This document shows, piece after piece, positions 35,744-46,497 of a stretch of 64,000 bases of DNA. The stretch is taken from the NCBI RefSeq assembly GCF_002072105.2, contig NZ_MTBC01000005.1, positions 124,001 through 188,000 on the forward strand, written 5' to 3'. Numbering within the stretch: the first letter of the stretch is position 1; every line of letters starts with the position of its first letter. This stretch comes from Croceivirga radicis. Lineage in GTDB: Bacteria > Bacteroidota > Bacteroidia > Flavobacteriales > Flavobacteriaceae. A model generated the notes under the pieces. That model ran no database searches and had not been told where the DNA came from. It worked only from the letters and a program-made list of their open reading frames with translations. Both the position numbers and the translations under genes were made by a program.

Positions 35744-35807
35744 TTTAAAATTGCCCTCTAGTAATTAGAGATACAACTTTGAAAAGATACCACAACAAGC
35801 TGTAATT

Positions 35808-37349
35808 ATGAAAACTAAAGCAATCTTATTTTATGTGCCACTACTATGGTTATATTCCTTGGTAGGATGGGGGCAAGAAGTAAACATTTCTATTAAACTA
35901 GATGAAAAGGCCCCAATTATAAGTAAACACATATATGGGCATTTTGCAGAACACTTGGGAAGGTGTATCTACGATGGTTTATACGTGGGTGATACCAACA
36001 AAATTATCCCAAACACTGCTGGTGTTCGTAATGATATTATAGCAGCCCTTAAAGAATTACGAATTCCAAATTTAAGATGGCCAGGCGGTTGTTTTGCAGA
36101 TACCTACCATTGGAAAGATGGTGTTGGACCAAAAGAAGAAAGGCCTACTATAGTGAACCGTTGGTGGGGCGGCACTACAGAGGATAATAGTTTTGGAACC
36201 CATGATTTTTTAAATCTTTGTGAGGTTCTAGGTGCAGAACCGTACCTATCTGCAAACGTAGGCAGTGGTACGGTCCAAGAACTTATAGATTGGGTGCAGT
36301 ATACCAACCATGATGGTAAAAGCCCTATGGCAGACTGGAGAAGAGAGCACGGTAGGGCGCAACCTTGGAAGGTTAAATATTGGGGAGTGGGTAATGAGAC
36401 CTGGGGATGTGGAGGTAATATGACGGCGGAGTTTTATGCCAATATTTATAGACAGTACGCCACCTTTATGCCAGGTTGGTCCGGTGAAACTAAAATTGTT
36501 AGAATAGCTTCAGGTGCTTCTGAGGACGATTATCATTGGACGGAAACCTTAATGAAAAATGTGCCCCATCACCTTATGGAGGCAGTGGCATTGCATGATT
36601 ATGCCGTTTTTAACTGGGAAGATAAGGGGCCCTCTTTAAACTTTGACGAAGAAGTTTACTATAAAAGTATGGAACAGGCCCTGAAAATGGAGGAATATGT
36701 GACCAAACATGTTGCTATTATGGATAAATATGACCCTGATGGCAAAGTTGATTTATTTGTAGACGAATGGGGCGGTTGGTACGATGCTGAGCCCGAAGTA
36801 AAAAAAGGGGTACTGTACCAGCAAAATACCATGCGGGATGTAATGATAGCGGGTACGGTGCTTAATACCTTTAACAACCATGCAAGACGGGTAAAAATGG
36901 CAAATTTGGCCCAAATGGTAAATGTGTTACAAGCCGTAATCTTAACAGAAGGGGAAAAAATGATTAAAACCCCAACTTATCATGTCATGAATTTATATAA
37001 GGTACACCAAGATGCTACCTTGCTACCAACTACAATTACCAATAATACGGCGTACAGAGGCTTGCCTTCTATATCAGTTTCGGCCTCAAAATCCAATACG
37101 GAAGGCATTAATATTTCTTTGGTGAACATAGATGCCAACGAGCAAATAGAAGTAGTCATAGATCTGCAGCATATCTCTTCTAAGAAGTTTACAGCCCAAC
37201 AATTGGCCTCCAATAATATTACGGCGCACAATTCATTTCAAAATCCAGATAGCGTAAAACCAATGCCTTTTAAAGATTTTAAGGTTAAAGGAGATAAGCT
37301 AATTGTTAACATGCCTAAACATGCTTTAGTTGTATTTAATTCTAAGTAG
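35808..37349 (+). CDS. Exported GH51 alpha-L-arabinofuranosidase
   Basis: 513 residues with a signal peptide (about 1-22, ending VGWGQ). GH51 barrel with acid/base Glu197 in GVGNETWG and nucleophile Glu320 in FVDEWGGW, plus RWPGGCFADTYHW typical of the family. Removes terminal alpha-L-arabinofuranosyl groups from arabinan, arabinoxylan or their oligosaccharides, probably in the periplasm. First gene of the AraR-controlled operon. The next gene starts 7 bp later. Confidence 0.92.
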   Translation: MKTKAILFYVPLLWLYSLVGWGQEVNISIKLDEKAPIISKHIYGHFAEHLGRCIYDGLYVGDTNKIIPNTAGVRNDIIAALKELRIPNLRWPGGCFADTYHWKDGVGPKEERPTIVNRWWGGTTEDNSFGTHDFLNLCEVLGAEPYLSANVGSGTVQELIDWVQYTNHDGKSPMADWRREHGRAQPWKVKYWGVGNETWGCGGNMTAEFYANIYRQYATFMPGWSGETKIVRIASGASEDDYHWTETLMKNVPHHLMEAVALHDYAVFNWEDKGPSLNFDEEVYYKSMEQALKMEEYVTKHVAIMDKYDPDGKVDLFVDEWGGWYDAEPEVKKGVLYQQNTMRDVMIAGTVLNTFNNHARRVKMANLAQMVNVLQAVILTEGEKMIKTPTYHVMNLYKVHQDATLLPTTITNNTAYRGLPSISVSASKSNTEGINISLVNIDANEQIEVVIDLQHISSKKFTAQQLASNNITAHNSFQNPDSVKPMPFKDFKVKGDKLIVNMPKHALVVFNSK

Positions 37350-37356
37350 CATAGAA

Positions 37357-39324
37357 ATGTATAAATGGTTAAGTTGTTTCTGGATACTTTTCTTATTGGT
37401 TTCTTGTAACCTAAAAGAAACATCAAGACAACTTGGAGAATCATCTGTTGGAAACTCTGAATATCCTATACAACCGGTAAATATTCAGCAAGTACAACTT
37501 ACAGATGCTTTTTGGTTACCCATTATAGAAAAGGTTCAGGAGCAGACGATAGCATTTGCTATAAAAAAGTGTAAAGAAGAAGGCAGGTTCGATAACTTTT
37601 TAATTGCAGGAGGTCAACTAGAAGGCGCAACTAGGGGTACCATGCCTTTTGATGATACGGATGTTTACAAAATTATAGAAGGGGCCTCCAACTCTCCAAT
37701 AAGTGCACCAAATCCACAATTAAATCAACTTTTAGATTCCCTGATTCAAATAATTAAGGTTGGCCAAGAAAAAGATGGTTATCTAACTACCTGGCGCACC
37801 ATAAATCCCGGAAAACCTCCTGCAAATTGGGTTCAAGTTAAAGAGGGTAAAAGATGGGAGTCCTTAAATATGAGCCACGAATTATATAACGCAGGACATC
37901 TATATGAGGCGGCGGTTGTACATTACAAGGCCACAGGTAAGCGAGATTTTTTAGATATAGCCTTAAAAAATGCCAATTTAATGGTGAAGACATTTGGGGC
38001 TGAGCAAAACCAAATACAAACAGTGCCGGGGCACCAAATTATAGAGACAGGTCTTTTAAAATTATATCAAATTACTGGAGAAGTAGCCTACAAAGACTTA
38101 GCTAAGTTTTTTTTAGATAATAGGGGAGTAGCAAGAGATAGAAAGTTGTTCGGCGCTTACTCTCAAGACCATCTACCTGTTACTCAACAAAAAGAGGTGG
38201 TAGGGCATGCAGTACGAGCTGTTTATATGTATGCTGCTATGACAGATATTGCTGCTATTATGAAAGATACTTCCTATTTACGTGCTGTTGATACGTTGTG
38301 GCAGAATATGGTTGAAAAAAAAATGTATATCACGGGTGGTATTGGTGCTAAACATGATGGAGAAGCTTTTGGTGCTAATTACGAATTGCCCAATCTTACA
38401 GCTTATAATGAAACCTGCGCGGCCATAGGAGATGTTTACTGGAATCACAGATTGCACAATTTAAAAGGGAAAGCCCACTATTTTGATATAATCGAAAGAA
38501 CGCTATACAACGGTTTAATCTCTGGTATTTCTCTCGATGGAAAACAATTCTTTTACCCAAATCCATTAGAATCTGATGGGTTATATCAATTTAATCAAGG
38601 TGCATGCACGCGTAAGGATTGGTTCGTTTGTAGTTGTTGTCCTACCAACTTAATTCGGTTTATACCTTCTATTCCAGGGTTACTTTACTCCAAGGGAGCA
38701 AATGAGTTATTCGTAAACCTATACGCGAGCAATTCTGCAACTATAAATCTTAAATCCACCGAACTTAATGTTGTACAAGAAACCAATTATCCGTGGGATG
38801 GTACTATTCGCTTTACTGTAAATACAGCTAAACCATATACATTTCCAATTCATTTTAGGGTGCCGGGCTGGGCACAAAATCAAGTGTTGCCAAGTGGGCT
38901 ATATCAATATGAAAACCCCAACCCTTCATTTCCTATAAAAATTAAAGTAAATGGTAAGGCAACCGCAATAGATAGTAAAGAAGGTTACCTAAGTCTAGAT
39001 AGAAGGTGGGCTAACAATGATGTAATAGAAATAGAATTTCCAATGGATGTGAAATTGGTTAAGACCAACACCAGGGTGGTGGAAAATAGAGGTAAGGTGG
39101 CTTTGGAACGTGGTCCTATTGTTTATGCTATTGAGGAAGTGGATAACCAAAATAATTTTGAGGATATAGCCATTAGCGGTATCGAAGAATTTACTATTAA
39201 AAGCGGCGAAGAACATCTTGGCAGCATAAACTTAATAGAGACGGCAACATTTACCGCTATACCTTATTATAGCTGGTCTAATAGAGGTGTTAATAAAATG
39301 AAAGTTTGGATAGATAAAAAATAA
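37357..39324 (+). CDS. GH127 beta-L-arabinofuranosidase-type lipoprotein (DUF1680)
   Basis: 655 residues from the ATG at 37357, chosen over 37330 because it gives a lipoprotein signal (MYKWLSCFWILFLLVSC) and avoids overlap with the previous gene. The GH127 zinc/thiolate site is visible as CSCCP with Cys425, Cys427 and Cys428, where the family uses a Cys nucleophile. It also has the conserved ETCAAIG region. Reference enzymes cut beta-L-arabinofuranosides; relatives cut other sugars. Neighbours support an arabinose-linked substrate. Confidence 0.88.
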   Translation: MYKWLSCFWILFLLVSCNLKETSRQLGESSVGNSEYPIQPVNIQQVQLTDAFWLPIIEKVQEQTIAFAIKKCKEEGRFDNFLIAGGQLEGATRGTMPFDDTDVYKIIEGASNSPISAPNPQLNQLLDSLIQIIKVGQEKDGYLTTWRTINPGKPPANWVQVKEGKRWESLNMSHELYNAGHLYEAAVVHYKATGKRDFLDIALKNANLMVKTFGAEQNQIQTVPGHQIIETGLLKLYQITGEVAYKDLAKFFLDNRGVARDRKLFGAYSQDHLPVTQQKEVVGHAVRAVYMYAAMTDIAAIMKDTSYLRAVDTLWQNMVEKKMYITGGIGAKHDGEAFGANYELPNLTAYNETCAAIGDVYWNHRLHNLKGKAHYFDIIERTLYNGLISGISLDGKQFFYPNPLESDGLYQFNQGACTRKDWFVCSCCPTNLIRFIPSIPGLLYSKGANELFVNLYASNSATINLKSTELNVVQETNYPWDGTIRFTVNTAKPYTFPIHFRVPGWAQNQVLPSGLYQYENPNPSFPIKIKVNGKATAIDSKEGYLSLDRRWANNDVIEIEFPMDVKLVKTNTRVVENRGKVALERGPIVYAIEEVDNQNNFEDIAISGIEEFTIKSGEEHLGSINLIETATFTAIPYYSWSNRGVNKMKVWIDKK

Positions 39325-39325
39325 T

Positions 39326-41362
39326 ATGAACAAAATAATAAAGGGTGCAATAACCGCCTTACTACTATTGGTAATAGCAAGTAGTTGTAAACAAAAACAA
39401 CCGCAAAATACCATAGATAACAATAAAGCGGTTTCCAAAGAATTTGAAACCAAATCAGACTTGGTCGTAGATTTTTCAGATACCGGTATTGTTATACAAC
39501 CTACCATGTATGGCGTTTTCTTTGAAGACATCAATTTTGGTGCAGATGGGGGTATCTATGCTGAATTAATCAAGAATAGGTCTTTTGAATTTCCTAATCC
39601 AAAAATGGGATGGCACGAACCTAATAGTGTACGTTATTCACTAAATGGAGATTCTGGCTTTGCCAAGGTTACAGATTATGTAAATGGTAAGGGCAACAAA
39701 AGATATGTTCATGTGATGGTAGAGAACGACCAACGTTATGAGTTGTATAACGAAGGTTTTAGGGGTATTGGGGTAAAAGCAGACGCAAAGTATGATTTAT
39801 CACTTTCCTTGGCTAAAAACAAAGGTATTACGCAAATATCCGTTGCTTTATTGGATACTACCAATACGGTTGTAGGCCAAACAAACATAATACCAAAAGA
39901 ACATGAAGAATGGCAAACCTATACGGCTACTTTGCAACCCAATAAAACTGTTGCCAAGGGTAAACTAAAAATAACCTTTAGCGGAAAAGGAAGTATAGAT
40001 ATGGACTTGGTTTCTTTATTTCCGCAGGAGACTTGGAAAGGAAGAAAAAAGGGACTACGTAAAGATTTGGTAACGCTTTTGGATGGTTTAAATCCTGGAT
40101 TTGTACGTTTTCCTGGTGGTTGTATTGTTGAGGGAATGAATTTGGACAACCGTTACCAATGGAAAAAGACCGTAGGCGCTTGGGACGAACGCGAACTAAT
40201 GATAAATCGTTGGAATATAGAGTTCCCTAATAAAAATGCGCCAGACTATTTCCAAAGTTTCGGATTGGGATTTTTTGAATATTTCCAATTATCCGAAGAT
40301 TTAGGTGCGGAGCCACTACCTATTTTAGGATGTGGAATGGCATGCCAATTCAACTCTGGCGAGCTGGTACCGTTAGAAGATTTAGACCCTTATGTGCAAG
40401 ATGCTTTGGATTTGATAGAATTTGCCAATGGCAGCACCAATACCAAATGGGGTAGTTTGCGCAAAGAGATGGGGCATCCAGAACCATTTCAAATGAAATA
40501 CATTGGAATTGGTAATGAACAATGGGGACCAGAGTATTTTGAACGGTATAAGGTGTTTGCAGCAATTTTGGCAGAAAAACACCCAGAAATAACCGTGGTT
40601 TCTACCCCAGGGCCTTTTCCAGATGGTGATATGTTCGAGTATGGTTGGGAACAATTAAACGAACTGGATGTAGCCTTGGTAGATGAGCATTATTATAAAT
40701 CTCCAGAGTGGTTTTTAGAAAATGCGGATAGGTATGATTCTTATGACCGTAACGGGCCAAAAGTTTTTGCAGGCGAATATGCAGCCCATCCTAAAGACAA
40801 AGATGGTATAGTAGAAAATAATTGGCAAGCGGCATTGGCAGAAGCGGCCTTTATGACCGGATTGGAACGTAATGCAGATCTGGTACACTTAACTTCCTAT
40901 GCACCTTTAATGGCACATGCAGACGCATGGCAGTGGGCTCCAGATTTAATTTGGTTCAACAACTTAGAGGCAGTGCCCACACCCAATTATCAAGTGCAAA
41001 AATTATTCTCTAACAATCCTGGCACCAACTTAATTGGCATAACCAAGAATGATAAGCCACTTACTGGCCAAAATAATCTATATGCATCGGCCGTGATAGA
41101 TAGCAGTACCCAAGAGGTGATATTTAAGATTGTAAATACAGCGAGCCAGGCCCAAGAGGTAAATATCAAACTAAAAGGACAAGATGTAGTTGCCAAGGGA
41201 ACCAAGACGGTGTTGACCAGTGACGGGTTAGAGGAAATTAATTCATTTGAAAATCCCAATAATATTGTTCCGCAAGTAGAAGAAATCACAGCAAAAGAAG
41301 ATATGGTGCAGTTACAATTGGCACCACGATCTTTAAACGTTGTCAAATTTAAAATCAAGTAA
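39326..41362 (+). CDS. GH51 alpha-L-arabinofuranosidase, lipoprotein, long form
   Basis: 678 residues. Lipoprotein signal MNKIIKGAITALLLLVIASSC. An extra beta-rich region (about 90-220, carbohydrate-binding-module-like) precedes or interrupts the GH51 barrel. Acid/base Glu398 lies in GIGNEQWGP and nucleophile Glu484 in FAGEYAAHP. It differs clearly from the first GH51 in this operon, so the two probably take different linkages or chain lengths. It starts 2 bp after the GH127 stop. Confidence 0.9.
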   Translation: MNKIIKGAITALLLLVIASSCKQKQPQNTIDNNKAVSKEFETKSDLVVDFSDTGIVIQPTMYGVFFEDINFGADGGIYAELIKNRSFEFPNPKMGWHEPNSVRYSLNGDSGFAKVTDYVNGKGNKRYVHVMVENDQRYELYNEGFRGIGVKADAKYDLSLSLAKNKGITQISVALLDTTNTVVGQTNIIPKEHEEWQTYTATLQPNKTVAKGKLKITFSGKGSIDMDLVSLFPQETWKGRKKGLRKDLVTLLDGLNPGFVRFPGGCIVEGMNLDNRYQWKKTVGAWDERELMINRWNIEFPNKNAPDYFQSFGLGFFEYFQLSEDLGAEPLPILGCGMACQFNSGELVPLEDLDPYVQDALDLIEFANGSTNTKWGSLRKEMGHPEPFQMKYIGIGNEQWGPEYFERYKVFAAILAEKHPEITVVSTPGPFPDGDMFEYGWEQLNELDVALVDEHYYKSPEWFLENADRYDSYDRNGPKVFAGEYAAHPKDKDGIVENNWQAALAEAAFMTGLERNADLVHLTSYAPLMAHADAWQWAPDLIWFNNLEAVPTPNYQVQKLFSNNPGTNLIGITKNDKPLTGQNNLYASAVIDSSTQEVIFKIVNTASQAQEVNIKLKGQDVVAKGTKTVLTSDGLEEINSFENPNNIVPQVEEITAKEDMVQLQLAPRSLNVVKFKIK

Positions 41363-41369
41363 AGTAAAA

Positions 41370-43046
41370 ATGGGCAATTATGTAGTTGGCTTAGACTATG
41401 GCACAGACTCCGTTAGAGCTGTGTTGATAAACACAAATGATGGAAAAGAAATGGCCACGGCTGTTTTTTATTATCCAAGGTGGAAAAAACAACAATACTG
41501 TAATGCAGCCATAAATCAATTTAGGCAACACCCACTAGACCACATAGAAGGTTTGGAAACCACTATAAAAACGGTGTTAAAAAAATCTGGTGTGGCCGCT
41601 AAATTGGTAAAAGGGATTTGTATAGATACTACGGGGTCTAGCCCAATGCCCATCCAAAAAGATGGTACACCGTTGGCATTGCATCCAGATTTTTCTGAAA
41701 ATCCAAATGCTATGATGGTGTTGTGGAAAGACCACACAGCAGTAGCAGAAGCTAACCAAATAAACCAATTGGCATGGAATTGGGGCGGTACGGACTACAC
41801 CAAGTATGTTGGCGGAATTTATTCTTCGGAATGGTTCTGGGCAAAGATTTTACACATTGCCAAAGAAGATAAAACCGTAGTGGATGCCACGTATACGTGG
41901 ATGGAGCATTGTGATTATATGACATTTATGCTTTTGGAAGACCAAAACATTGACCAGTTTAAACGTAGTAGATGTGCTGCTGGGCATAAAGCTATGTGGC
42001 ACGAGAGTTGGGGCGGTCTTCCAGATAAATCTTTCTTAGAAAAGCTAGACCCGTACTTAGCAGATTTAAAAGATAGGTTGTATACGGACACGTACACTTC
42101 TGATGTTGTGGCCGGTAACCTGAGCACTACTTGGGCCAATAAACTAGGTCTTACTACAGATACAATTGTTACCGTTGGTACTTTTGATGCACATGCTGGT
42201 GCTGTAGGGGCTAAAATAGACGCTTATACCCTGGTACGGGTAATGGGTACTTCTACCTGCGATATTATAATAGCCAATAACGAGACCATTGGCACTAAAA
42301 CGGTTAAAGGAATTTGTGGGCAGGTAGATGGTTCCGTAATTCCGAATACTCTAGGTTTGGAAGCCGGACAATCTGCCTTTGGAGATGTATTGGCATGGTT
42401 TAAGTCGGTCCTAATTTGGCCAATAGAAAACCTGGTATTGCAATCCGATACCCTTAGCGCCCAACAAAAGGAAGCATTGACCAAGGAAGTTGAAGATAAC
42501 TTTATTACGATACTTTCCAAACAGGCCGCAGCTCTATCAGAGGAAGAAGTTGTTCCGGTAGCTTTAGACTGGGTAAATGGGCGCAGAACCCCAGATGCCA
42601 ATCAGGAGCTCAAAAGTGCACTAAAAGGACTTTCACTGGGTACCAAAGCCCCCCACTTGTTTAAGGCCTTGGTAAATGCTATTTGCTTTGGTTCTAAAAT
42701 GATCGTAGATCGTTTTGAGCAAGAAGGTGTAACCATAAAATCGGTAATTGGTATTGGTGGGGTAGCCAGAAAATCGCCTTTCATCATGCAAACCTTGGCA
42801 AATGTGCTAGATAGACCCATAAAGGTGGCCGCATCTGACCAAGCACCAGCCTTAGGGGCAGCCGTTTATGCGGCAACAGCAGCTGGTTTGTACCAATCCG
42901 TTATTGAGGCAAGCAAAGTAATGGGTAGCAATTTTGAGGCAGAATACCTTCCAAATAAAGAGCAGGTTTCTAAGTACGCATTATTGCACAAAGAGTACGA
43001 AGAACTGGCCAAATTTATAGAGACACAAACAAAAGAAGAGAACTAA
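41370..43046 (+). CDS. araB: L-ribulokinase
   Basis: 558 residues from ATG 41370, preferred to 41340 because it opens directly with the ATP-site motif MGNYVVGLDYGTDSVRAV and clears the previous stop. FGGY kinase that phosphorylates L-ribulose. Also visible are CIDTTGSSPMP, MWKDHTA-like motifs (VLWKDHTAVAEA) and the C-terminal GIGGVARKSPF and ALGAAVYAA. The stop TAA and next ATG share a base (TAATG), giving coupling with araD. Confidence 0.95.
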   Translation: MGNYVVGLDYGTDSVRAVLINTNDGKEMATAVFYYPRWKKQQYCNAAINQFRQHPLDHIEGLETTIKTVLKKSGVAAKLVKGICIDTTGSSPMPIQKDGTPLALHPDFSENPNAMMVLWKDHTAVAEANQINQLAWNWGGTDYTKYVGGIYSSEWFWAKILHIAKEDKTVVDATYTWMEHCDYMTFMLLEDQNIDQFKRSRCAAGHKAMWHESWGGLPDKSFLEKLDPYLADLKDRLYTDTYTSDVVAGNLSTTWANKLGLTTDTIVTVGTFDAHAGAVGAKIDAYTLVRVMGTSTCDIIIANNETIGTKTVKGICGQVDGSVIPNTLGLEAGQSAFGDVLAWFKSVLIWPIENLVLQSDTLSAQQKEALTKEVEDNFITILSKQAAALSEEEVVPVALDWVNGRRTPDANQELKSALKGLSLGTKAPHLFKALVNAICFGSKMIVDRFEQEGVTIKSVIGIGGVARKSPFIMQTLANVLDRPIKVAASDQAPALGAAVYAATAAGLYQSVIEASKVMGSNFEAEYLPNKEQVSKYALLHKEYEELAKFIETQTKEEN

Positions 43047-43747
43047 TGAATGCTACCTATAAAACGTTAAAAGAAGAGTGTTACGAGGCCAATATGGAAC
43101 TCAATGCACTTGGTTTGGTCATATATACATTTGGTAATGTTAGTGCTGTTGATAGGGACAAAGCGGTTTTTGCAATTAAACCTAGTGGAGTGCCATACGA
43201 AACCCTACAACCAAACGATATGGTTATTGTAGATTACGATAATACCATTGTAGAAGGCAAACTTAGACCATCTTCTGATACCAAAACACATAGCTTTTTA
43301 TATAAAAATTGGCCAGAAATAGGTGGTGTGGCCCACACGCATGCCATGTATTCGGTCTCGTGGGCACAGGCACAGCAAGACATTCCAATTTTTGGTACTA
43401 CGCATGCAGACCATTTAACACATGATATTCCTTGTGCGGCACCAATGGCAGATAATTTAATTGCGGGCAACTATGAACACAACACAGGAATCCAAATAGT
43501 GGATTGCTTTAATGAACGCCAATTAGATTACAATGAAGTAGAAATGATTCTTATTGGTAATCATGGACCATTTGCTTGGGGTAAAAATGCTTCAAAAGCG
43601 GTATACAATACCAAAGTTTTAGAGACGGTGGCGCAAATGGCATACCTAACCTTACAAATAAATCCAGAAGCCCCAAGATTAAAAGCTTCTTTAATTAAAA
43701 AACACTTCGAACGTAAACACGGTAAAAACGCTTATTACGGTCAATAA
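43046..43747 (+). CDS. araD: L-ribulose-5-phosphate 4-epimerase
   Basis: 233 residues, normal size. Zinc-dependent epimerase converting L-ribulose 5-phosphate to D-xylulose 5-phosphate. Metal-binding histidines lie in GVAHTHAMYSVSWAQ and NHGPFAWG, and KPSGVPYE binds the phosphate. Overlaps araB by one base and is followed 12 bp later by araA. Confidence 0.95.
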   Translation: MNATYKTLKEECYEANMELNALGLVIYTFGNVSAVDRDKAVFAIKPSGVPYETLQPNDMVIVDYDNTIVEGKLRPSSDTKTHSFLYKNWPEIGGVAHTHAMYSVSWAQAQQDIPIFGTTHADHLTHDIPCAAPMADNLIAGNYEHNTGIQIVDCFNERQLDYNEVEMILIGNHGPFAWGKNASKAVYNTKVLETVAQMAYLTLQINPEAPRLKASLIKKHFERKHGKNAYYGQ

Positions 43748-43759
43748 TAAAAACAAAAA

Positions 43760-45268
43760 ATGTCAAAAATAACAACGAAAGAAATATGGTTTGTAACAGG
43801 TAGCCAACACCTATACGGCGCGGAAACCTTACAGCAAGTTGCAAATAATGCCCAAACTATTGCAGAAGGGTTAAATGGCGCAGCGGCAATTCCTGTACCT
43901 ATTGTTTTTAAACCAACGGTTAAAACACCTTCAGAAATAACGGATTTATGTACCCAAGCAAATGCTTCTTCTAACTGTATTGGAATCATTACCTGGATGC
44001 ATACGTTTTCTCCTGCTAAGATGTGGATACATGGTCTATCTATTTTAAACAAACCGCTTTGCCATCTGCATACACAGTTTAATGCGGCAATTCCTTGGGA
44101 AAGTATAGATATGGATTTTATGAACCTAAATCAGTCTGCTCATGGCGACCGCGAATTTGGCTACATAATGTCCCGTATGCGTAAAAAGCGTAAAGTAGTT
44201 GTAGGCCATTGGCAAACAGAACGCGTTCAGCAAAAACTAGGTATTTGGTCAAGGGTGGCTTTAGGAGCGGACGAAATGCGTAACCTTAAAGTGGCACGTA
44301 TAGGAGATAATATGCGTGAGGTTGCTGTGACCGAAGGCGATAAGGTTGAAGCACAGATTCGGTTTGGACTTTCTGTAAATGGATATGATTCTTCTGATGT
44401 AACACAGAAAATTGAAGAAGTTTCACAAGCTGCTATTGATAGCCTGTTACTGCAATACGAAGCGGATTACGATTTAACGCCCAGTTTAAAACAAGGTGGC
44501 AATCAAAGGGAAAGTTTGGTAGAAGCGGCTAAAATAGAACTAGGTCTAAGAGCTTTTTTAGAAGAAGGAGGTTTTAAAGCGTTTACAGATACTTTTGAAA
44601 ATTTAGGAGCATTAAAGCAATTGCCAGGATTGGCGGTACAACGCCTAATGGCAGATGGTTATGGTTTTGGAGGTGAAGGCGATTGGAAAACGGCTGCCAT
44701 GGTACGGGTAATGAAGGTGATGGCACAAGGTTTAGAAGGTGGTACGTCTTTTATGGAAGATTATACGTACCATTTTACCCCAGAAAAATCCTATGTTCTG
44801 GGGTCGCACATGTTAGAAATTTGCCCGTCAATTGCAGATGCCAAACCATCTTGTCAGGTACATCCTCTGGGTATTGGTGGTAAGGAAGATCCAGTTCGTT
44901 TGGTATTTAACTCGCCAAGTGGTGCCGCAATAAATGCTTCACTTATAGATATGGGCAATCGTATGCGTTTGTTGGTAAATGAAGTGGAAGCCGTGGCGCC
45001 TATGGGAGAACTGCCTAATCTGCCGGTGGCAAGGGTGCTATGGGACGCTAAACCCAATTTAGAAGTGGCTGCTACGGCTTGGATTTTAGCTGGTGGGGCG
45101 CACCATACGGTGTATTCACAATCAATTACTACGGAATTTATGGAAGATTTTGCAGATATCTTTGGTATTGAGCTAGTGGTAATAGATGAGGATACAAGAA
45201 TCAGGAGCTTTAAAGATACGCTAAACGCTAATGAAAGTTACTACCATTTATTTCAACACGGATTATAG
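43760..45268 (+). CDS. araA: L-arabinose isomerase
   Basis: 502 residues, normal size. Converts L-arabinose to L-ribulose with Mn2+. It opens with the family-typical [13 protein letters not shown], and keeps the metal-site glutamate/histidine regions [17 protein letters not shown] and [12 protein letters not shown]. Third of the three intracellular arabinose steps in this operon. Confidence 0.96.
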   Translation: MSKITTKEIWFVTGSQHLYGAETLQQVANNAQTIAEGLNGAAAIPVPIVFKPTVKTPSEITDLCTQANASSNCIGIITWMHTFSPAKMWIHGLSILNKPLCHLHTQFNAAIPWESIDMDFMNLNQSAHGDREFGYIMSRMRKKRKVVVGHWQTERVQQKLGIWSRVALGADEMRNLKVARIGDNMREVAVTEGDKVEAQIRFGLSVNGYDSSDVTQKIEEVSQAAIDSLLLQYEADYDLTPSLKQGGNQRESLVEAAKIELGLRAFLEEGGFKAFTDTFENLGALKQLPGLAVQRLMADGYGFGGEGDWKTAAMVRVMKVMAQGLEGGTSFMEDYTYHFTPEKSYVLGSHMLEICPSIADAKPSCQVHPLGIGGKEDPVRLVFNSPSGAAINASLIDMGNRMRLLVNEVEAVAPMGELPNLPVARVLWDAKPNLEVAATAWILAGGAHHTVYSQSITTEFMEDFADIFGIELVVIDEDTRIRSFKDTLNANESYYHLFQHGL

Positions 45269-45289
45269 TATAAATCAAAATTTAGCCAC

Positions 45290-46477
45290 ATGTATAAAAT
45301 AACAAAATACAGTTATTTGTTTTCTACTTTCCTTCTTATCTTGGCTACTACTAGCTGTAAAGAAGCTAAAAAAGTAGAAACCGAAATCACAACTGAAACT
45401 GCAGAACAAATGAGCGCTCAGCCCATATCAAAATCGGAATTTGGTACCTTGCCAAACGGCACCGTAATAGACAAATACACCTTAACCAATGCCAACGGAA
45501 TTGCCATAGACGTTATATCCTATGGAGGTAGAATTACCGCTATAAGAATGCCAGATAAAAACGGTAAGGTAGAGAATATAACCCTTGGCTTTGATAAACT
45601 AGAAGATTACTTGGCAGACAACCCTTATTTTGGTGCTTTAATAGGTAGGTATGGTAACCGCATAGCAAATGCTCAATTTTCCATAGGAGAGAACACCTAT
45701 AAACTTGGAGCCAACAATGGTACCAATAACCTGCATGGTGGGCCAGAAGGTTTTGACCGTGCTGTTTGGAAAGTAACCCCAAAAGCCGATGGGGATAAAA
45801 GCGTTCTGGTTTTGGAATATTACAGTAAAGATGGGGAAATGGGATATCCAGGTAATTTAGCTACTGTGGTAACCTATACGTTGGATAATGACAACCAATT
45901 TGAAATAAATTACGAAGCCGAAACGGACAAGGCAACTGTTATTAACCTAACACAACATGCATATTTTAATCTTTCTGGAGATTTTAGCAAGCCAATAACA
46001 GACCATAAAGTGAAAATTGATGCGGATAGCTTTTTACCGGTAGATGAAAATTTAATTCCTACGGGCGAAATACGAAACGTTTCTGGAACCCCATTCGACT
46101 TTACACAATCTAAAACGGTAAGCAAAGAAATAGATGCGGATAATAAGCAAATAGCATTGGGTGGTGGTTACGATCATTGTTGGGTATTAAACGGTGTTAC
46201 GGGCACTCTTAGAACAAGTGCTATAGCAGTGCATGCCGCTTCTGGTAGAAAATTAGAAGTTTTGACCACGGAACCCGGAATTCAATTTTATACGGGTAAT
46301 TTCTTGGACGGTACCTTGCCCAATCCAGCTGGAGGTTATTACGGAAAGCGCTCTGGTTTTTGTTTAGAAACACAGCATTATCCAGATAGCCCTAATCAAC
46401 CTAAATTCCCTTCTACAAAACTAGAACCGGGAGAGCGCTACAAAACAACAACCATTTTTAAATTTTCAATTGAATAA
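45290..46477 (+). CDS. galM: Aldose 1-epimerase, lipoprotein
   Basis: 395 residues. Lipoprotein signal MYKITKYSYLFSTFLLILATTSC. Interconverts alpha and beta anomers of aldoses. Catalytic His/Glu are in NLTQHAYFNLSGD and the C-terminal FCLETQHYPDSPN. Lipidation puts it outside the cytoplasm, so it probably prepares arabinose released by the arabinosidases for uptake by the symporter encoded next. Confidence 0.9.
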   Translation: MYKITKYSYLFSTFLLILATTSCKEAKKVETEITTETAEQMSAQPISKSEFGTLPNGTVIDKYTLTNANGIAIDVISYGGRITAIRMPDKNGKVENITLGFDKLEDYLADNPYFGALIGRYGNRIANAQFSIGENTYKLGANNGTNNLHGGPEGFDRAVWKVTPKADGDKSVLVLEYYSKDGEMGYPGNLATVVTYTLDNDNQFEINYEAETDKATVINLTQHAYFNLSGDFSKPITDHKVKIDADSFLPVDENLIPTGEIRNVSGTPFDFTQSKTVSKEIDADNKQIALGGGYDHCWVLNGVTGTLRTSAIAVHAASGRKLEVLTTEPGIQFYTGNFLDGTLPNPAGGYYGKRSGFCLETQHYPDSPNQPKFPSTKLEPGERYKTTTIFKFSIE

Positions 46478-46497
46478 CAACTTTAACCAACTAACCA

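Noticed and set aside
37330-37356. Upstream start for the GH127 gene
   Set aside because: It overlaps the previous gene by 20 bp and places nine residues before a good lipoprotein signal.
41340-41369. Upstream start for araB
   Set aside because: It overlaps the previous gene and adds residues before the conserved GLDYGTDS opening.
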